A stretch of 64,000 nucleotides of DNA from Parapedobacter indicus (GTDB lineage Bacteria; Bacteroidota; Bacteroidia; Sphingobacteriales; Sphingobacteriaceae), in NCBI RefSeq assembly GCF_900113765.1, contig NZ_FOQO01000005.1:266762-330761 (forward strand), in the 5' to 3' direction. The translations under genes and the position numbers were made by a program. This document shows, piece after piece, positions 15,713 through 24,803 of the stretch. The notes under the pieces were generated by a model that was not told where the DNA came from, did not search any database, and worked only from the letters and a program-made list of their open reading frames with translations. How positions within the stretch are numbered: the stretch's first letter is position 1; each line of letters opens with the position of its first letter.

Positions 15713-17266
15713 ATGCAAGAGACGAATATATTATGGGCAGATGACGAAATCGATTTGCTGAAACCGCATATCATGCTGTTAAATGAAAAAGGGTATGATG
15801 TAAAAACGGTAACAAATGGTAATGACGCGGTGGATGCGTTCAAAAAGGGGTTTTATGATCTGGTGTTCTTGGATGAAAACATGCCGGGCCTTACCGGTCT
15901 TGAAACGCTTTCGGCATTGAAAAACATCAATCCCGGTGTACCGATGGTATTGGTTACCAAAAACGAAGAAGAGCATTTGATGGAAGATGCCATTGGCTCC
16001 AAAATAGACGATTACCTGATCAAGCCGGTCAACCCGAAACAGATTTTACTGACGATCAAGAAGCTGACGGAAAATAAGCGGCTTATCAGTGAGAAAACGT
16101 CCATGGCGTATCAGCAGGACTTTCGGAATCTGGGGATGATTTTAAACGATAACTTGGATTTTGAACAATGGGCAGACGTCTACAAAAAATTGATTTATTG
16201 GGAGGTATCTCTTGAGAAGCTGGAGGATGCGGGCATGCACGAGGTGTTGACCCTGCAAAAGGCGGAGGCAAACATGCAATTTTTCAAGTTTATCGAGAAA
16301 AATTACCTCCGTTGGGTAAAGGAACCCGAAAAAGGCCCGATTATGTCGCATCAGCTGTTTCGCAAAAAGGTTTTTCCAACGTTGCAAGCAGACAGACCTA
16401 CGTTTTTTTTTCTTATTGATAACCTGCGGTACGATCAGTGGCGGGTGATCAATGAGGTAATCGGCAATCACTTCCGCTTAGAAGAGGAAGATAGTTATTA
16501 CAGCATCCTGCCTACGGCTACACAATATGCCCGCAATGCGATATTCAGTGGGTTGATGCCGTTGGAGATGGAGCGACAACATCCGGGTCTTTGGCAGAAT
16601 GACGAAGACGAGGGGGGTAAAAACCTACACGAGGATAAATTTCTTGCCGACCAGATCAAACGTTTGTACCGCAAAGAATGCAAGCATTCTTATCATAAGA
16701 TACTGACCTTGGAACAGGGGCGCGATGTGGCCGACAATTTAAGCAACCTGATGGGGAATGACCTCAATGTGTTGGTGTATAATTTTGTGGATATGCTTTC
16801 GCATGCGCGCACGGATATGGCAATGATCCGCGAATTGGCCAATGACGAGGCGGCCTATCGCTCGCTTACGCTTTCTTGGTTTGAACATTCTCCGTTGTTA
16901 GATGCACTGAGATGGCTTGCTCAAAAACAGGTACGTGTAATTATTACGACAGACCACGGTACCATCCGCGTGAAACGTGCCAGCAAGGTTATCGGCGACC
17001 GTAATACCAACACGAATCTACGCTACAAGCAGGGGAAGAATCTTAACTACATTGCCAAGGACGTTTTTCATGTAAAGAATCCGCACGACGCATTATTGCC
17101 GAAGTTGCATGTGAGTTCCAGTTTCATTTTTGCCCGGGAAGACATTTATTTTGTGTATCCCAATAATTATAATCACTTCGTCAATTATTTCAACGAAACT
17201 TTTCAACACGGGGGCATCTCGCTGGAAGAAATGATCATCCCCTTTGCTACCTATACGACCAAGTAG
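15713..17266 (+). CDS. porX: PorX-type response regulator with PglZ phosphodiesterase-like domain
   Basis: The N-terminal receiver domain has the acidic pocket ADDE (9-12), phospho-acceptor D54 in FLDENMPGLTG, and the conserved Thr and Lys in VLVTKNEEE and YLIKPVNP. A helical middle region leads to a C-terminal PglZ/alkaline-phosphatase-fold domain with FLIDNLRYDQWRV, PTATQYARNAIFSG, FVDMLSHART and IITTDHGTIRV. In Porphyromonas and Flavobacterium, PorX controls type IX secretion together with the kinase PorY and the sigma factor SigP. It is followed by tsaE and an ECF sigma gene; no porY is in the window. Confidence 0.9.
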   Translation: MQETNILWADDEIDLLKPHIMLLNEKGYDVKTVTNGNDAVDAFKKGFYDLVFLDENMPGLTGLETLSALKNINPGVPMVLVTKNEEEHLMEDAIGSKIDDYLIKPVNPKQILLTIKKLTENKRLISEKTSMAYQQDFRNLGMILNDNLDFEQWADVYKKLIYWEVSLEKLEDAGMHEVLTLQKAEANMQFFKFIEKNYLRWVKEPEKGPIMSHQLFRKKVFPTLQADRPTFFFLIDNLRYDQWRVINEVIGNHFRLEEEDSYYSILPTATQYARNAIFSGLMPLEMERQHPGLWQNDEDEGGKNLHEDKFLADQIKRLYRKECKHSYHKILTLEQGRDVADNLSNLMGNDLNVLVYNFVDMLSHARTDMAMIRELANDEAAYRSLTLSWFEHSPLLDALRWLAQKQVRVIITTDHGTIRVKRASKVIGDRNTNTNLRYKQGKNLNYIAKDVFHVKNPHDALLPKLHVSSSFIFAREDIYFVYPNNYNHFVNYFNETFQHGGISLEEMIIPFATYTTK

Positions 17267-17289
17267 CCAAAAAGCGTATTTTTGCGCAC

Positions 17290-17703
17290 ATGGTTATTAA
17301 AATGGCGAATTTAGCGGAATTGCCGGATGTGGCGGTTCGCATACTGGCCGTTGCGGGCGAACGGCATGTTTTTCTTTTTTTTGGCGAAATGGGTGCGGGA
17401 AAAACCACGCTCATCAAGGGCTTATGCACGCAATTAGGTGTTGTAGATGCTACCTCCAGCCCCACGTTTGCCATCGTCAACGAATATACCGCTCCCCAAG
17501 GCCCCGTTTATCATTTTGACTTTTACCGCATCAAATCTGAGCAGGAGGCCTTTGACCTGGGCTATGAAGATTATTTTTATTCCGATCGCTATTGCTTTGT
17601 GGAATGGCCGGAGAAAATAGCCACGCTGTTGCCTTCCGATGCGATTTCGATACGGATCACGGCACAGCCGGATGGCAGCCGACGGATTGAAATCGCGGAT
17701 TAA
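17290..17703 (+). CDS. tsaE: tRNA threonylcarbamoyladenosine biosynthesis protein TsaE
   Basis: TsaE is the small ATPase that works with TsaB and TsaD to make t6A on ANN-decoding tRNAs. It has the P-loop GEMGAGKTTLIKGL, SSPTFAIVNEY, YHFDFYRIKS and FVEWPEKI. The length (137 residues) is normal. It starts 23 bases after porX ends, so the two are probably co-transcribed. Confidence 0.95.
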   Translation: MVIKMANLAELPDVAVRILAVAGERHVFLFFGEMGAGKTTLIKGLCTQLGVVDATSSPTFAIVNEYTAPQGPVYHFDFYRIKSEQEAFDLGYEDYFYSDRYCFVEWPEKIATLLPSDAISIRITAQPDGSRRIEIAD

Positions 17704-17772
17704 AATAAAAATACCAATTGTCGGTGCAACCTTTTTTCCAATCGGATCATCTTAGTAATAAACACACGCAAG

Positions 17773-18330
17773 TTGGAGCAAACGGTTACGATAGAAAGTT
17801 TGTACGAGGGTTGCAGGGAGGGCAACCGACAGGCGCAGGAAAAGCTGTACCATTCAATGGCCTCAAAGATGTTGGGCGTTTGCTTGCGCTACGCACGCAG
17901 TACGTTTGAGGCAGAAGACATGCTCCAATCGGGATTTATCAAGGTGTTTCGTCATATAGATAGCTATCGGGGAGCAGGGTCGTTTGAAGGGTGGATACGA
18001 AGGATCATGGTAAATACGGCCATAGAGATTTATCGCAAAAACCTACGAGGCGGGTTATCGGTTGAAATAGATGAGGTATATGACGATGCCCAGCAAACGT
18101 TCTCGATGGATGCGTTGGAATGCGAAGATTTATTGCGCGTGATTCAAACATTGCCCCCTGGTTACCGCCTAGTCTTTAACATGTACGCGTTGGAAGGCTT
18201 TTCGCACAAGGAAATTGCCGATGCCCTGCAGATCAGCGAGGGAGCGTCTAAATCGCAGCTGTCAAGGGCAAGGACATGGCTCAAGGAGAAATTAAAACAA
18301 TTGGAAGGAGGAAACTATGAATCCAGGTGA
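17773..18330 (+). CDS. ECF-type RNA polymerase sigma factor
   Basis: A 185-residue group IV sigma factor. Sigma-2 includes LRYARSTFEAEDMLQSGFIK and GSFEGWIRRIMVNTAIE; sigma-4 includes LPPGYRLVFNMYALEG, FSHKEIADALQISEGASKSQ and LSRARTWLKEKL. The start is TTG, needed to keep the full sigma-2 region. The following gene overlaps its end by 14 bp and looks like an anti-sigma protein. Its position just after porX and tsaE invites comparison with SigP, but ECF genes of this type are common in Bacteroidota, so identity is not claimed. Confidence 0.92.
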   Translation: MEQTVTIESLYEGCREGNRQAQEKLYHSMASKMLGVCLRYARSTFEAEDMLQSGFIKVFRHIDSYRGAGSFEGWIRRIMVNTAIEIYRKNLRGGLSVEIDEVYDDAQQTFSMDALECEDLLRVIQTLPPGYRLVFNMYALEGFSHKEIADALQISEGASKSQLSRARTWLKEKLKQLEGGNYESR

Positions 18331-19105
18331 AAACAACGAATTTGATAAGCAACTGCGGGAGAAGTTTGAAGGCTTCAGGCCGGGGGCTCCAGAAGGATTG
18401 TGGGACAAGATCGCTGCGCAATTGGATGCCGAAGAACCCCGTTCCGTTGTACCGATGCCGAAACGACGCCGACTCCCTGCATGGTGGATGGCTGCCGCTG
18501 CCGTGCTACTGGTGGTGTGTGGAGTGCTTTATTGGCAAAACCGACCCGTATCCGTTACGTATCTACATGCACATGCAGGCACAGGGAAGACCCCCGAGGA
18601 AGCCGTTGTTGAGCCAACCAAACCGGTGGAAGCGTCTGAGCCTGTTGCGGAGCCGTTGGATTTGGAGCGGTTGAGGCGGGTATTTGCAAAAAAGAATCGG
18701 AAGGTCGAAGAACGTCCGCGGGTAGCAGTACGCGAGCGTCAGTCGGAAGAAACGCTTCCTATGGCAACTGCTGAACCTCAGCAGTTGGCAATGCGTGAAC
18801 CGGCAAGCCCTTCATCCGAGATGCTTTTGCAACAGCGGGATACCTTGGAAGGCGCAGAAAGCGAGATTGCCGATGTGCCAGATATTGAGCCTTTGGTGGT
18901 GCTGGAGGACGAGGAAGAAACGATGCTTGCGTCTACCGAGCAAACCAAGCAACCTTTCGGGCTCAGCAACATCCTTAACTATGTGGTTGGCACGGTTGAT
19001 CAGCGGGATGAAAAATTGGTCACCTTCTCGAATGACGAAGAAGGGTCGTTAAAACTGGATTTCAATTTTGGCCTGGCTAAGAATAAAAAGAAGAATCTTA
19101 AATAA
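18317..19105 (+). CDS. Probable membrane-anchored anti-sigma factor
   Basis: A cytoplasmic N-terminus with REKFEGFRPGAPEGLWDKI and a basic stretch KRRR precedes a single membrane helix (about residues 55-72, WMAAAAVLLVVCGVLYW). A Pro/Glu-rich, probably periplasmic part of about 190 residues follows. Its start overlaps the sigma gene by 14 bp and has a strong ribosome-binding site (GGAGG seven bases before the ATG). Sigma-linked location and topology suggest it holds the sigma factor at the membrane; there is no recognisable zinc-binding anti-sigma motif. Function is inferred from position. Confidence 0.65.
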   Translation: MNPGENNEFDKQLREKFEGFRPGAPEGLWDKIAAQLDAEEPRSVVPMPKRRRLPAWWMAAAAVLLVVCGVLYWQNRPVSVTYLHAHAGTGKTPEEAVVEPTKPVEASEPVAEPLDLERLRRVFAKKNRKVEERPRVAVRERQSEETLPMATAEPQQLAMREPASPSSEMLLQQRDTLEGAESEIADVPDIEPLVVLEDEEETMLASTEQTKQPFGLSNILNYVVGTVDQRDEKLVTFSNDEEGSLKLDFNFGLAKNKKKNLK

Positions 19106-19130
19106 ATCAAACCTTAAATAGATAGATACG

Positions 19131-20048
19131 ATGAAATACGTTAGTCTTACAATGTTGTTTTGTGCCGTTTTGTTTCTGGCATCCGCACAGGAGAAGAAGC
19201 AGCCCGATAGTCTCCGAAAGAACCGTGGGACCGCCATAGATACCGTGATCATGGAAGATGTAAACACGGGAGAGAAGCGCAAGGTGCGCATCATCATACC
19301 GGGCAAGGACGAGGGGGTAATTACGATCGAGAAATCGGAAAAGACCTACGAGTATGCGCCGGAGAATGAGCGGCAGCACAAAAAGGAAGCGCATGCATCC
19401 GAGACGGAGGATAATTCCCGGAAATCACGCCCCATTTATGGAATTACGTTTTCACGGATTGATTTGGGGTTGGTTAAGCTAATCGACAACGGTAGTTTTA
19501 CCTTATCGGATGACAACCGGGATTTCAGGTATCGCCCCGGCAAGACTGTCAATTTTGGTTTTGACCTGCTGCAGGCAGGCTACCGGTTCAACGACCACTT
19601 CCGCATTTTTCTGTCCGGTGGTTTCGACTGGACTTACATACGTTTGCGGGAAAACATTGATTTCCTGGAAAACACGACGCCGCTTACTTGGGAATATTCC
19701 GACATTGATTATTCGAAAAACCGGCTTACATCGACGTACCTGCGGTTGCCGCTAACCTTCGAGTTTCGTAGCAAAAGCTACAGCGGTCTCGGAAGGCTCC
19801 GTTTTGCCTTCGGCCCTGAGGGTGGCTTTTTATTGAAGGGGACGCAGCGTTTCAAAAGCGAGGAACTGGGCAAACAGAAATTCAAAGACGACTACAATTT
19901 CACACAGTTCCGTTACGGCGCATTTGCGCGGTTCGGTGTAGGGCCGGTTGGTATTTATGGAAAATATTATTTCAATGATCTCTTCGAAAACAGTCCGAAC
20001 CAAGCGGGCTTACAGAACTTTACTTTTGGGCTGATGCTTGGATTTTAG
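19131..20048 (+). CDS. Outer-membrane beta-barrel protein
   Basis: A signal peptide ends at FLASAQ, followed by a charged linker of about 90 residues. The C-terminal 190 residues alternate aromatic and polar strands typical of a small outer-membrane barrel (GITFSRIDLGLVKL, LLQAGYRFNDHFRIFLSGGF, YLRLPLTFEFRSKSYSGLG, FGVGPVGIYGKYYFNDLF) and end in FGLMLGF with a terminal phenylalanine. It lies 25 bases after the anti-sigma gene, giving the sigma/anti-sigma/barrel order often seen in Bacteroidota. It may be the target or the sensed partner of the sigma system. Confidence 0.8.
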   Translation: MKYVSLTMLFCAVLFLASAQEKKQPDSLRKNRGTAIDTVIMEDVNTGEKRKVRIIIPGKDEGVITIEKSEKTYEYAPENERQHKKEAHASETEDNSRKSRPIYGITFSRIDLGLVKLIDNGSFTLSDDNRDFRYRPGKTVNFGFDLLQAGYRFNDHFRIFLSGGFDWTYIRLRENIDFLENTTPLTWEYSDIDYSKNRLTSTYLRLPLTFEFRSKSYSGLGRLRFAFGPEGGFLLKGTQRFKSEELGKQKFKDDYNFTQFRYGAFARFGVGPVGIYGKYYFNDLFENSPNQAGLQNFTFGLMLGF

Positions 20049-20068
20049 CCCATTGTCAATATGTTTCG

Positions 20069-20076
20069 TACTTTTG
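20069..20076 (+). promoter_or_regulatory. -7 promoter box TACTTTTG upstream of the lone ABC ATPase
   Basis: TACTTTTG fits TAnnTTTG and would start transcription inside the hairpin at 20079-20103. A TTG at 20053-20055 is too close to be a normal -33 element. Confidence 0.3.
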
Positions 20077-20078
20077 TG

Positions 20079-20110
20079 CCGTCCCGATACGATACCGGGA
20101 CGGTTTTTTT
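20079..20110 (+). terminator. Hairpin plus T-tract after the beta-barrel gene
   Basis: CCGTCCCG (20079-20086) pairs perfectly with CGGGACGG (20096-20103), followed by seven T. It ends the sigma/anti-sigma/barrel unit. The T-tract runs directly into the ATG at 20111 of the next gene, which is unusual. Confidence 0.7.
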
Positions 20111-21139
20111 ATGGTGTGTTCAGTGCCCAACGATACGCAGCGCGAAGGCCTTCCGCTGATACATGGTACCAATGTAAGCCGCTTTTTTAACGGCAAAGAG
20201 GCGATTGTGGCGGTCCGGGGATTGTCCTTCGGGATTAGCGAAGGTCGGATTACCGCAATTATCGGAGAAAGCGGAAGTGGTAAAAGTACAATGCTCAAGC
20301 TCATTTACGGATTGTTGGAGCTTGACCATGGCGAAATCCGTTATCGGGGCTGGCGGGTGCCTAACCCGAGGGAGAAGCTAATTCCCGGACACGACGCCAT
20401 GCGCATGGTGTCACAGGGATTCGACGACCTAAACACGTATGCGAATGTGTGGGATAATGTGGCTTCGCAGCTGCCGAATACCGATCTGGAAGCAAAATTC
20501 CGCAATACGGAGCAGATTTTGAATCGCCTGCGGATCGCGCATTTGAGAAAACAGCGGATTGCGGATTTGAGTGGAGGTGAAAAGCAGCGTGTAGCCATTG
20601 CACGTGCATTGGTTAACGAGCCCGAAGTATTGTTGTTGGACGAGCCCTTTAATCAAGTAGATGCGTCGTTCCGGGAAACCCTGCAAGCGGATATCCGAAA
20701 CATTGTGGCCGATACCGGGCTGACCGTAGTGCTGGTGTCGCACGACCCGGCAGAGGTACTTTCCATGGCCGATGAACTCCTTGTGTTGAGGACGGGGCAT
20801 TTGGTGGCAATGGGTAAGCCCGTAGGGTTATATAATTATCCGCCCAATGCGTACACCGCTAGACTGCTGGCAAAAAGTAATATCCTTAGTAAAGAAGAAG
20901 CGTTTCAGCTGGGTATAAAGGTAGAATCGGAGGTTGCACTTCATCCCGAATGGGTGGCTTTGCGGGAAAATCCGGATGCTTTGTTTAAGATACAGCATGT
21001 ATATTTCAAAGGATTTTACGAAGAGCTGTTAGTGGGAAACGGGCAATTTCAGATCCGGGTTATTAACACGGCGCCCGGCACGTTTGCTTCGGGCATCCGT
21101 GTCGATATTGAGATTGGCCGTTTCCATGCCTTGCATTAG
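20111..21139 (+). CDS. ABC transporter ATP-binding protein with C-terminal extension
   Basis: A canonical ABC ATPase occupies residues 20-245: Walker A GESGSGKST, signature LSGGEKQRVAIARAL, Walker B VLLLDEPFNQVD, and H-loop VVLVSHDPAEVLSMAD. About 95 extra residues form a C-terminal region (IQHVYFKGFYEELLVGNGQF) resembling a regulatory beta domain of importer ATPases. No permease or binding-protein gene is adjacent, so the substrate is unknown. It overlaps the convergent TolC-like gene by four bases. A start slightly downstream of 20111 is possible. Confidence 0.85.
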   Translation: MVCSVPNDTQREGLPLIHGTNVSRFFNGKEAIVAVRGLSFGISEGRITAIIGESGSGKSTMLKLIYGLLELDHGEIRYRGWRVPNPREKLIPGHDAMRMVSQGFDDLNTYANVWDNVASQLPNTDLEAKFRNTEQILNRLRIAHLRKQRIADLSGGEKQRVAIARALVNEPEVLLLDEPFNQVDASFRETLQADIRNIVADTGLTVVLVSHDPAEVLSMADELLVLRTGHLVAMGKPVGLYNYPPNAYTARLLAKSNILSKEEAFQLGIKVESEVALHPEWVALRENPDALFKIQHVYFKGFYEELLVGNGQFQIRVINTAPGTFASGIRVDIEIGRFHALH

Positions 21140-22473
21140 TCTTCCTGGCTTAACACCATTTCCCCGTTATAATAGTCGACAATCCGCTGTTGGAGGTGCC
21201 ATTGATAGCGTGCAATCAATAAATTAGCATTTGCGTTATCCATCTTATTCTTCGCAATGAGAAAGTCTACCGAGTTTATCGCTCCGGCATTGAACCGTAC
21301 TTCCGCTATCCGAAACGACTCCGCATAATTTTCGGTTTGCTCGACGAGGTTCTTATACCGTTCCCTGGCGGCTTCCAAATTGAATAAGGCTTGGTTGGTG
21401 GTCTGCTGTAATTCATTTCGACTGGTTCGGGCAATGTTTTCCGCGTCTAGCACGTCGAGCTTGGCTAACGACACGTTATTTCTTGCCTGCCATTTGTTGA
21501 AAATGGGAATGGCAAGAGTGAATCCCAAGTTTTTGCCGATCCGATCTTGAATTTGATCGATATAACCACCATTTCCGTGTATATAACTGCTGGACAGTCC
21601 GGCACCTGCGGACAATGACGGAAAATAATAAGAACGTGCCACTTTTAAACCCAAGCGTGCTTGTTGTTGCCGGTTGTCTACCGCTTTGATCAAACTCAAC
21701 CGGTCTACGGCATGTTGGAAAAGCTGTTCGCCGGTTACTGCAGGAGCATTTTTGAGCGGAAGTTCGGATAATGGAGCCAATTGGACGGACGCATCGTATG
21801 GTAGATTCAAAAGCCTGAACAACGAAACCAACGCTTCTTGAAAGTCGTTTCGGGCTTGGTTGACATTATTTAGATCGTTTGCATATTGCCCTTTCAGGTC
21901 ATAAAAATCGCCGGGAGCGATGGCTCCTTGTTCATGGAGCAATGTATTCCGCTGGACGTGTTGATGGGTGACGGCAGCTTGACTGTCGGCCTGCGCAACC
22001 ATATCTCTGGCCGTAAGAGCTTGGATATATGCCGATGTAACACCGAGTGCGAGCTGCTCTTTTATATTTTGCTCCTCAAACTGCGTGGCTCGATAAGCAT
22101 AAGCCTGTTGCGTGATGGTGCGAAACATGCGCAATCCGTCAAATAATACAACAGAACTGCTTAGGCTTTGATTCCCATATCTGTTGGTAACGTTATTCAA
22201 ATACTGGTTGGTTTCGGGATCGATGGCGCGCCCGATTTCGAAATTATGGTTTAAACTGCCGATTAAGTTGGGCAGTAGGTTCTGTTTCGATTGTCTCAGG
22301 TTAATACGCCCGACTTCCGTACGGATGTGGCCTTGCTGGGCGTCAAGGTTATTTTCCAACGCTAGCTGGATGCATCGTTCGAGGGTCAGTGTATTCTCCT
22401 GCGCAAGGGAGGCATGATTGGTCAAACACAGTGTTGGTATCAAAAAGAATATGTAGCGGATACGGCTAAACAT
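21136..22473 (-). CDS. TolC-family outer membrane efflux protein
   Basis: A signal peptide (MFSRIRYIFFLIPTLCL...SLAQ) is followed by two OEP repeats with long helices. LTLERCIQLALENNLDAQQG, VVLFDGLRMFRTITQQAYAY, LAIPIFNKWQARNNVSLAKL and FNAGAINSVDFLIAKNKMDN are typical. TolC-like proteins form trimeric channels from periplasm to outside for efflux pumps or type I secretion. The ATG at 22473 is preferred over 22503 because it begins the signal peptide cleanly. No membrane-fusion or RND pump gene is next to it, so its pump partner lies elsewhere. Confidence 0.88.
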   Translation of the reverse strand: MFSRIRYIFFLIPTLCLTNHASLAQENTLTLERCIQLALENNLDAQQGHIRTEVGRINLRQSKQNLLPNLIGSLNHNFEIGRAIDPETNQYLNNVTNRYGNQSLSSSVVLFDGLRMFRTITQQAYAYRATQFEEQNIKEQLALGVTSAYIQALTARDMVAQADSQAAVTHQHVQRNTLLHEQGAIAPGDFYDLKGQYANDLNNVNQARNDFQEALVSLFRLLNLPYDASVQLAPLSELPLKNAPAVTGEQLFQHAVDRLSLIKAVDNRQQQARLGLKVARSYYFPSLSAGAGLSSSYIHGNGGYIDQIQDRIGKNLGFTLAIPIFNKWQARNNVSLAKLDVLDAENIARTSRNELQQTTNQALFNLEAARERYKNLVEQTENYAESFRIAEVRFNAGAINSVDFLIAKNKMDNANANLLIARYQWHLQQRIVDYYNGEMVLSQED

Positions 22474-22615
22474 TATTGTTGTTTTATTTTTGGCATAAAG
22501 CAATACATAGTCTGCGCCAAAATTATAACGTATAGAATATGAGTGTGTTGCTGATTGTTTTGTGTGAGTCCTTGTTCGATATCGTGCATTAGGTGTTCGG
22601 AAACGGACAGTTTGT

Positions 22616-23305
22616 TCAGGGTTTGGCGGACAGTTGCTTAATAGCAGCTAGATAGGACGAACCGATGGGCAGAATGCTATCGCTTACGGTTAGTTGATGC
22701 CGTTCGATTTTTTTCACCTTACTTATGGCGGTGATGAACGAACGGTGGATACGTACAAACCGGTCGGCTGGCAGCAGCTCCTCGCATTCCGTGATGGTCA
22801 TCCGGCTCAGTACATGGCGCTCTCCCAGCACAAAGTTTACGTAGTTGCCCGTGGCCTCAAGGTAATCGATGTCATCAAAATTTACCTTGATCTGATCGTA
22901 TCCCGTTTTGACAAAAATATATGCTGGTTTAGTGTCGGACGCAGTGCGCAGTTGCAGCCATTCCTGTGCTTTATTACAGGCTTTCAGAAATCGCGCCAAT
23001 GAAAATGGTTTGAGCAGGTAGTCCACGGCATCCAGTTCGAAGCCAGCAACGGCGTGCTCCGAATAGGCCGTGGTAAAGATGACCAACGGCTTTCTGCTGA
23101 GACTTTTGAAAAACTCGATGCCCGAGATGTCCGGCATCTTGATATCGAGGAATAGCAGGTCTACGGGGTGTTGACGCAGGTAATCTATGGCTTCAAAAGC
23201 ATTGGTAAATACAGCCTGAAGATCCAAAAAGGGTACTTTTGCTGCGTGGTTACGCACCACATCAAGTGCAATCGGTTCGTCGTCTATGGCAATGGCGGTA
23301 ATCAT
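22616..23305 (-). CDS. LytTR-family response regulator
   Basis: The N-terminal receiver domain has AIDDEP, the phospho-acceptor Asp in LLFLDIKMPDISGIEF, VIFTTAYSEHAVAGF and DYLLKPFSLARFL. The C-terminal LytTR DNA-binding domain (about residues 130-229) has DDIDYLEATGNYVNF, VLSRMTITECEELL and FVRIHRSFITAISKV. It should be phosphorylated by the LytS/YehU-type kinase two genes upstream. A thioredoxin-like gene lies between them, and all three are probably one operon. Targets are unknown. Confidence 0.92.
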   Translation of the reverse strand: MITAIAIDDEPIALDVVRNHAAKVPFLDLQAVFTNAFEAIDYLRQHPVDLLFLDIKMPDISGIEFFKSLSRKPLVIFTTAYSEHAVAGFELDAVDYLLKPFSLARFLKACNKAQEWLQLRTASDTKPAYIFVKTGYDQIKVNFDDIDYLEATGNYVNFVLGERHVLSRMTITECEELLPADRFVRIHRSFITAISKVKKIERHQLTVSDSILPIGSSYLAAIKQLSAKP

Positions 23306-23325
23306 TTTGCCCCAAGGTACTAAGT

Positions 23326-24798
23326 TTACAGATATTCCTCCAGTTGTTTCACCAGATCTTTACCATCGCTTGGCCTTTTAATATCGTCGGCCACTAAATT
23401 TCCGTGCTTGTCGAATATAAAATAAGTTGGATAACGGCCGTGCTTGGAGGCGTCGTCTGGCATCAATTCTTTCCAGATAGCTTGTATGTCGTCGTTATTT
23501 TTTCTCAAATGCACACCGGTAATGGCATTTGCCTGAATATATTCCCGCCACTTGTTGTCCTTTTCATCATCGTCCATATCCAGGTAAAGGAAGACAATAT
23601 TCTTTCCTTCCATGTGTTCTTTGATGGATGGCAGGTATCGCATCTCTTCTTTGCACGGGCCACACCACGTGCCCCAAATATCCAGGTACACAACCTTTCC
23701 CTGGAATTGCTTTACGAATGTCTTGATCTGTTGGAAAGTCCGATAATCATCAGGAACGATGATATCGTTATTGATGGTGGCCATTCTTTTCATCAGCGAT
23801 GCACGTATGCTTGTCAACGTGTCAAGGTAGGTACTGTTCCGATTATGCAATTCAAGTGCTTCGAACAAGCGATTACCAGTGGAAACTTCCCCATCGTCGT
23901 ATTTTCCTTTAATTTGCTGGGCCAGATAACGTTCAGTTGTATTTGCGTCGAATGCCCGTTTTACAGCCATCCAGTTGAGGAATGTTTCGCCATGTTCATG
24001 AGCTAGCGACATCAGGCTATCAAAACTGCTTACACCGTATACCGATTTCAATGATTTGGCAAATTTTGTCGGGTCATCGCGGTTGGAAAACGCACGGCTT
24101 GCTAAAAAACCAACGTATGCATCGATAAACGAATAGTACATCGGTCCTTGCAATGCCGATTTGGGTTGGGGTGTTTCCCCTTGCATGAATTCGATGATAA
24201 AATTCGACCACTCCTCACGCGGCCAACGGGCGGTACGCACATACAGATCAACATAGACAATGAAATGATAGTGCAATTCGGCTTTCAGAAATTCCTTTTC
24301 CGAGGGTGTGAGTGGGCTGGCGTCTACCTTGGTTATTTTAGCGGCTAGCTGTTTCAGGTAGGGCTGGATAATACGGGTTTGCATTTCATTGACCGCTACC
24401 CGCTTGCTGTCGGTAAAGAAAAGCGGGGCTTTCCACAATTCCAGTTTGTGAAGCAACGCATTCGCCTCAGCCATGTTACCGCCAAAAGCGATTTGGCCAT
24501 TGGAACCGTCTAGCTCCACGGTTAAGTCGGTGCCAGGTCTCATCCATAGGAAAGCCTGGCGGTCTCCCCAACGTAGGTAGCCAATCTTTTCTTCATCCAA
24601 TGGTAGCTTGACACTAAAATTCCCATCTTCATCCGTGGTTAAGGGTGTATTCATGTCATCAAAATAGCCAAATACCAAGGGAGCATTCACGATCACTGTC
24701 TCCCCTGTTGGCAGATTTTTCATATGCCCCTTCAGGTCAAATTGCGCGTACGAAACTAGGTAGCCGCACACGGCCACAAGGGTCAGTATGATTTTCAT
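23326..24798 (-). CDS. Periplasmic TlpA/ResA-like thioredoxin-fold protein
   Basis: A signal peptide (MKIILTLVAVCGYLVSYAQ) is followed by a beta domain with DLKGHMKNLPTGETVIVNAP and LTTDEDGNFSVKLPLDEEK, a helical middle part, and a C-terminal thioredoxin domain with the redox pair in YLDIWGTWCGPCKEEMRYLP and the cis-Pro segment GRYPTYFIFDKHG. Family members reduce disulfides or act in thiol redox in the periplasm. It is placed between a sensor kinase and its LytTR regulator; the kinase stop overlaps the possible start at 24810. The true start could be 24810 or 24798. Confidence 0.88.
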   Translation of the reverse strand: MKIILTLVAVCGYLVSYAQFDLKGHMKNLPTGETVIVNAPLVFGYFDDMNTPLTTDEDGNFSVKLPLDEEKIGYLRWGDRQAFLWMRPGTDLTVELDGSNGQIAFGGNMAEANALLHKLELWKAPLFFTDSKRVAVNEMQTRIIQPYLKQLAAKITKVDASPLTPSEKEFLKAELHYHFIVYVDLYVRTARWPREEWSNFIIEFMQGETPQPKSALQGPMYYSFIDAYVGFLASRAFSNRDDPTKFAKSLKSVYGVSSFDSLMSLAHEHGETFLNWMAVKRAFDANTTERYLAQQIKGKYDDGEVSTGNRLFEALELHNRNSTYLDTLTSIRASLMKRMATINNDIIVPDDYRTFQQIKTFVKQFQGKVVYLDIWGTWCGPCKEEMRYLPSIKEHMEGKNIVFLYLDMDDDEKDNKWREYIQANAITGVHLRKNNDDIQAIWKELMPDDASKHGRYPTYFIFDKHGNLVADDIKRPSDGKDLVKQLEEYL

Positions 24799-24803
24799 AT
24801 CCC

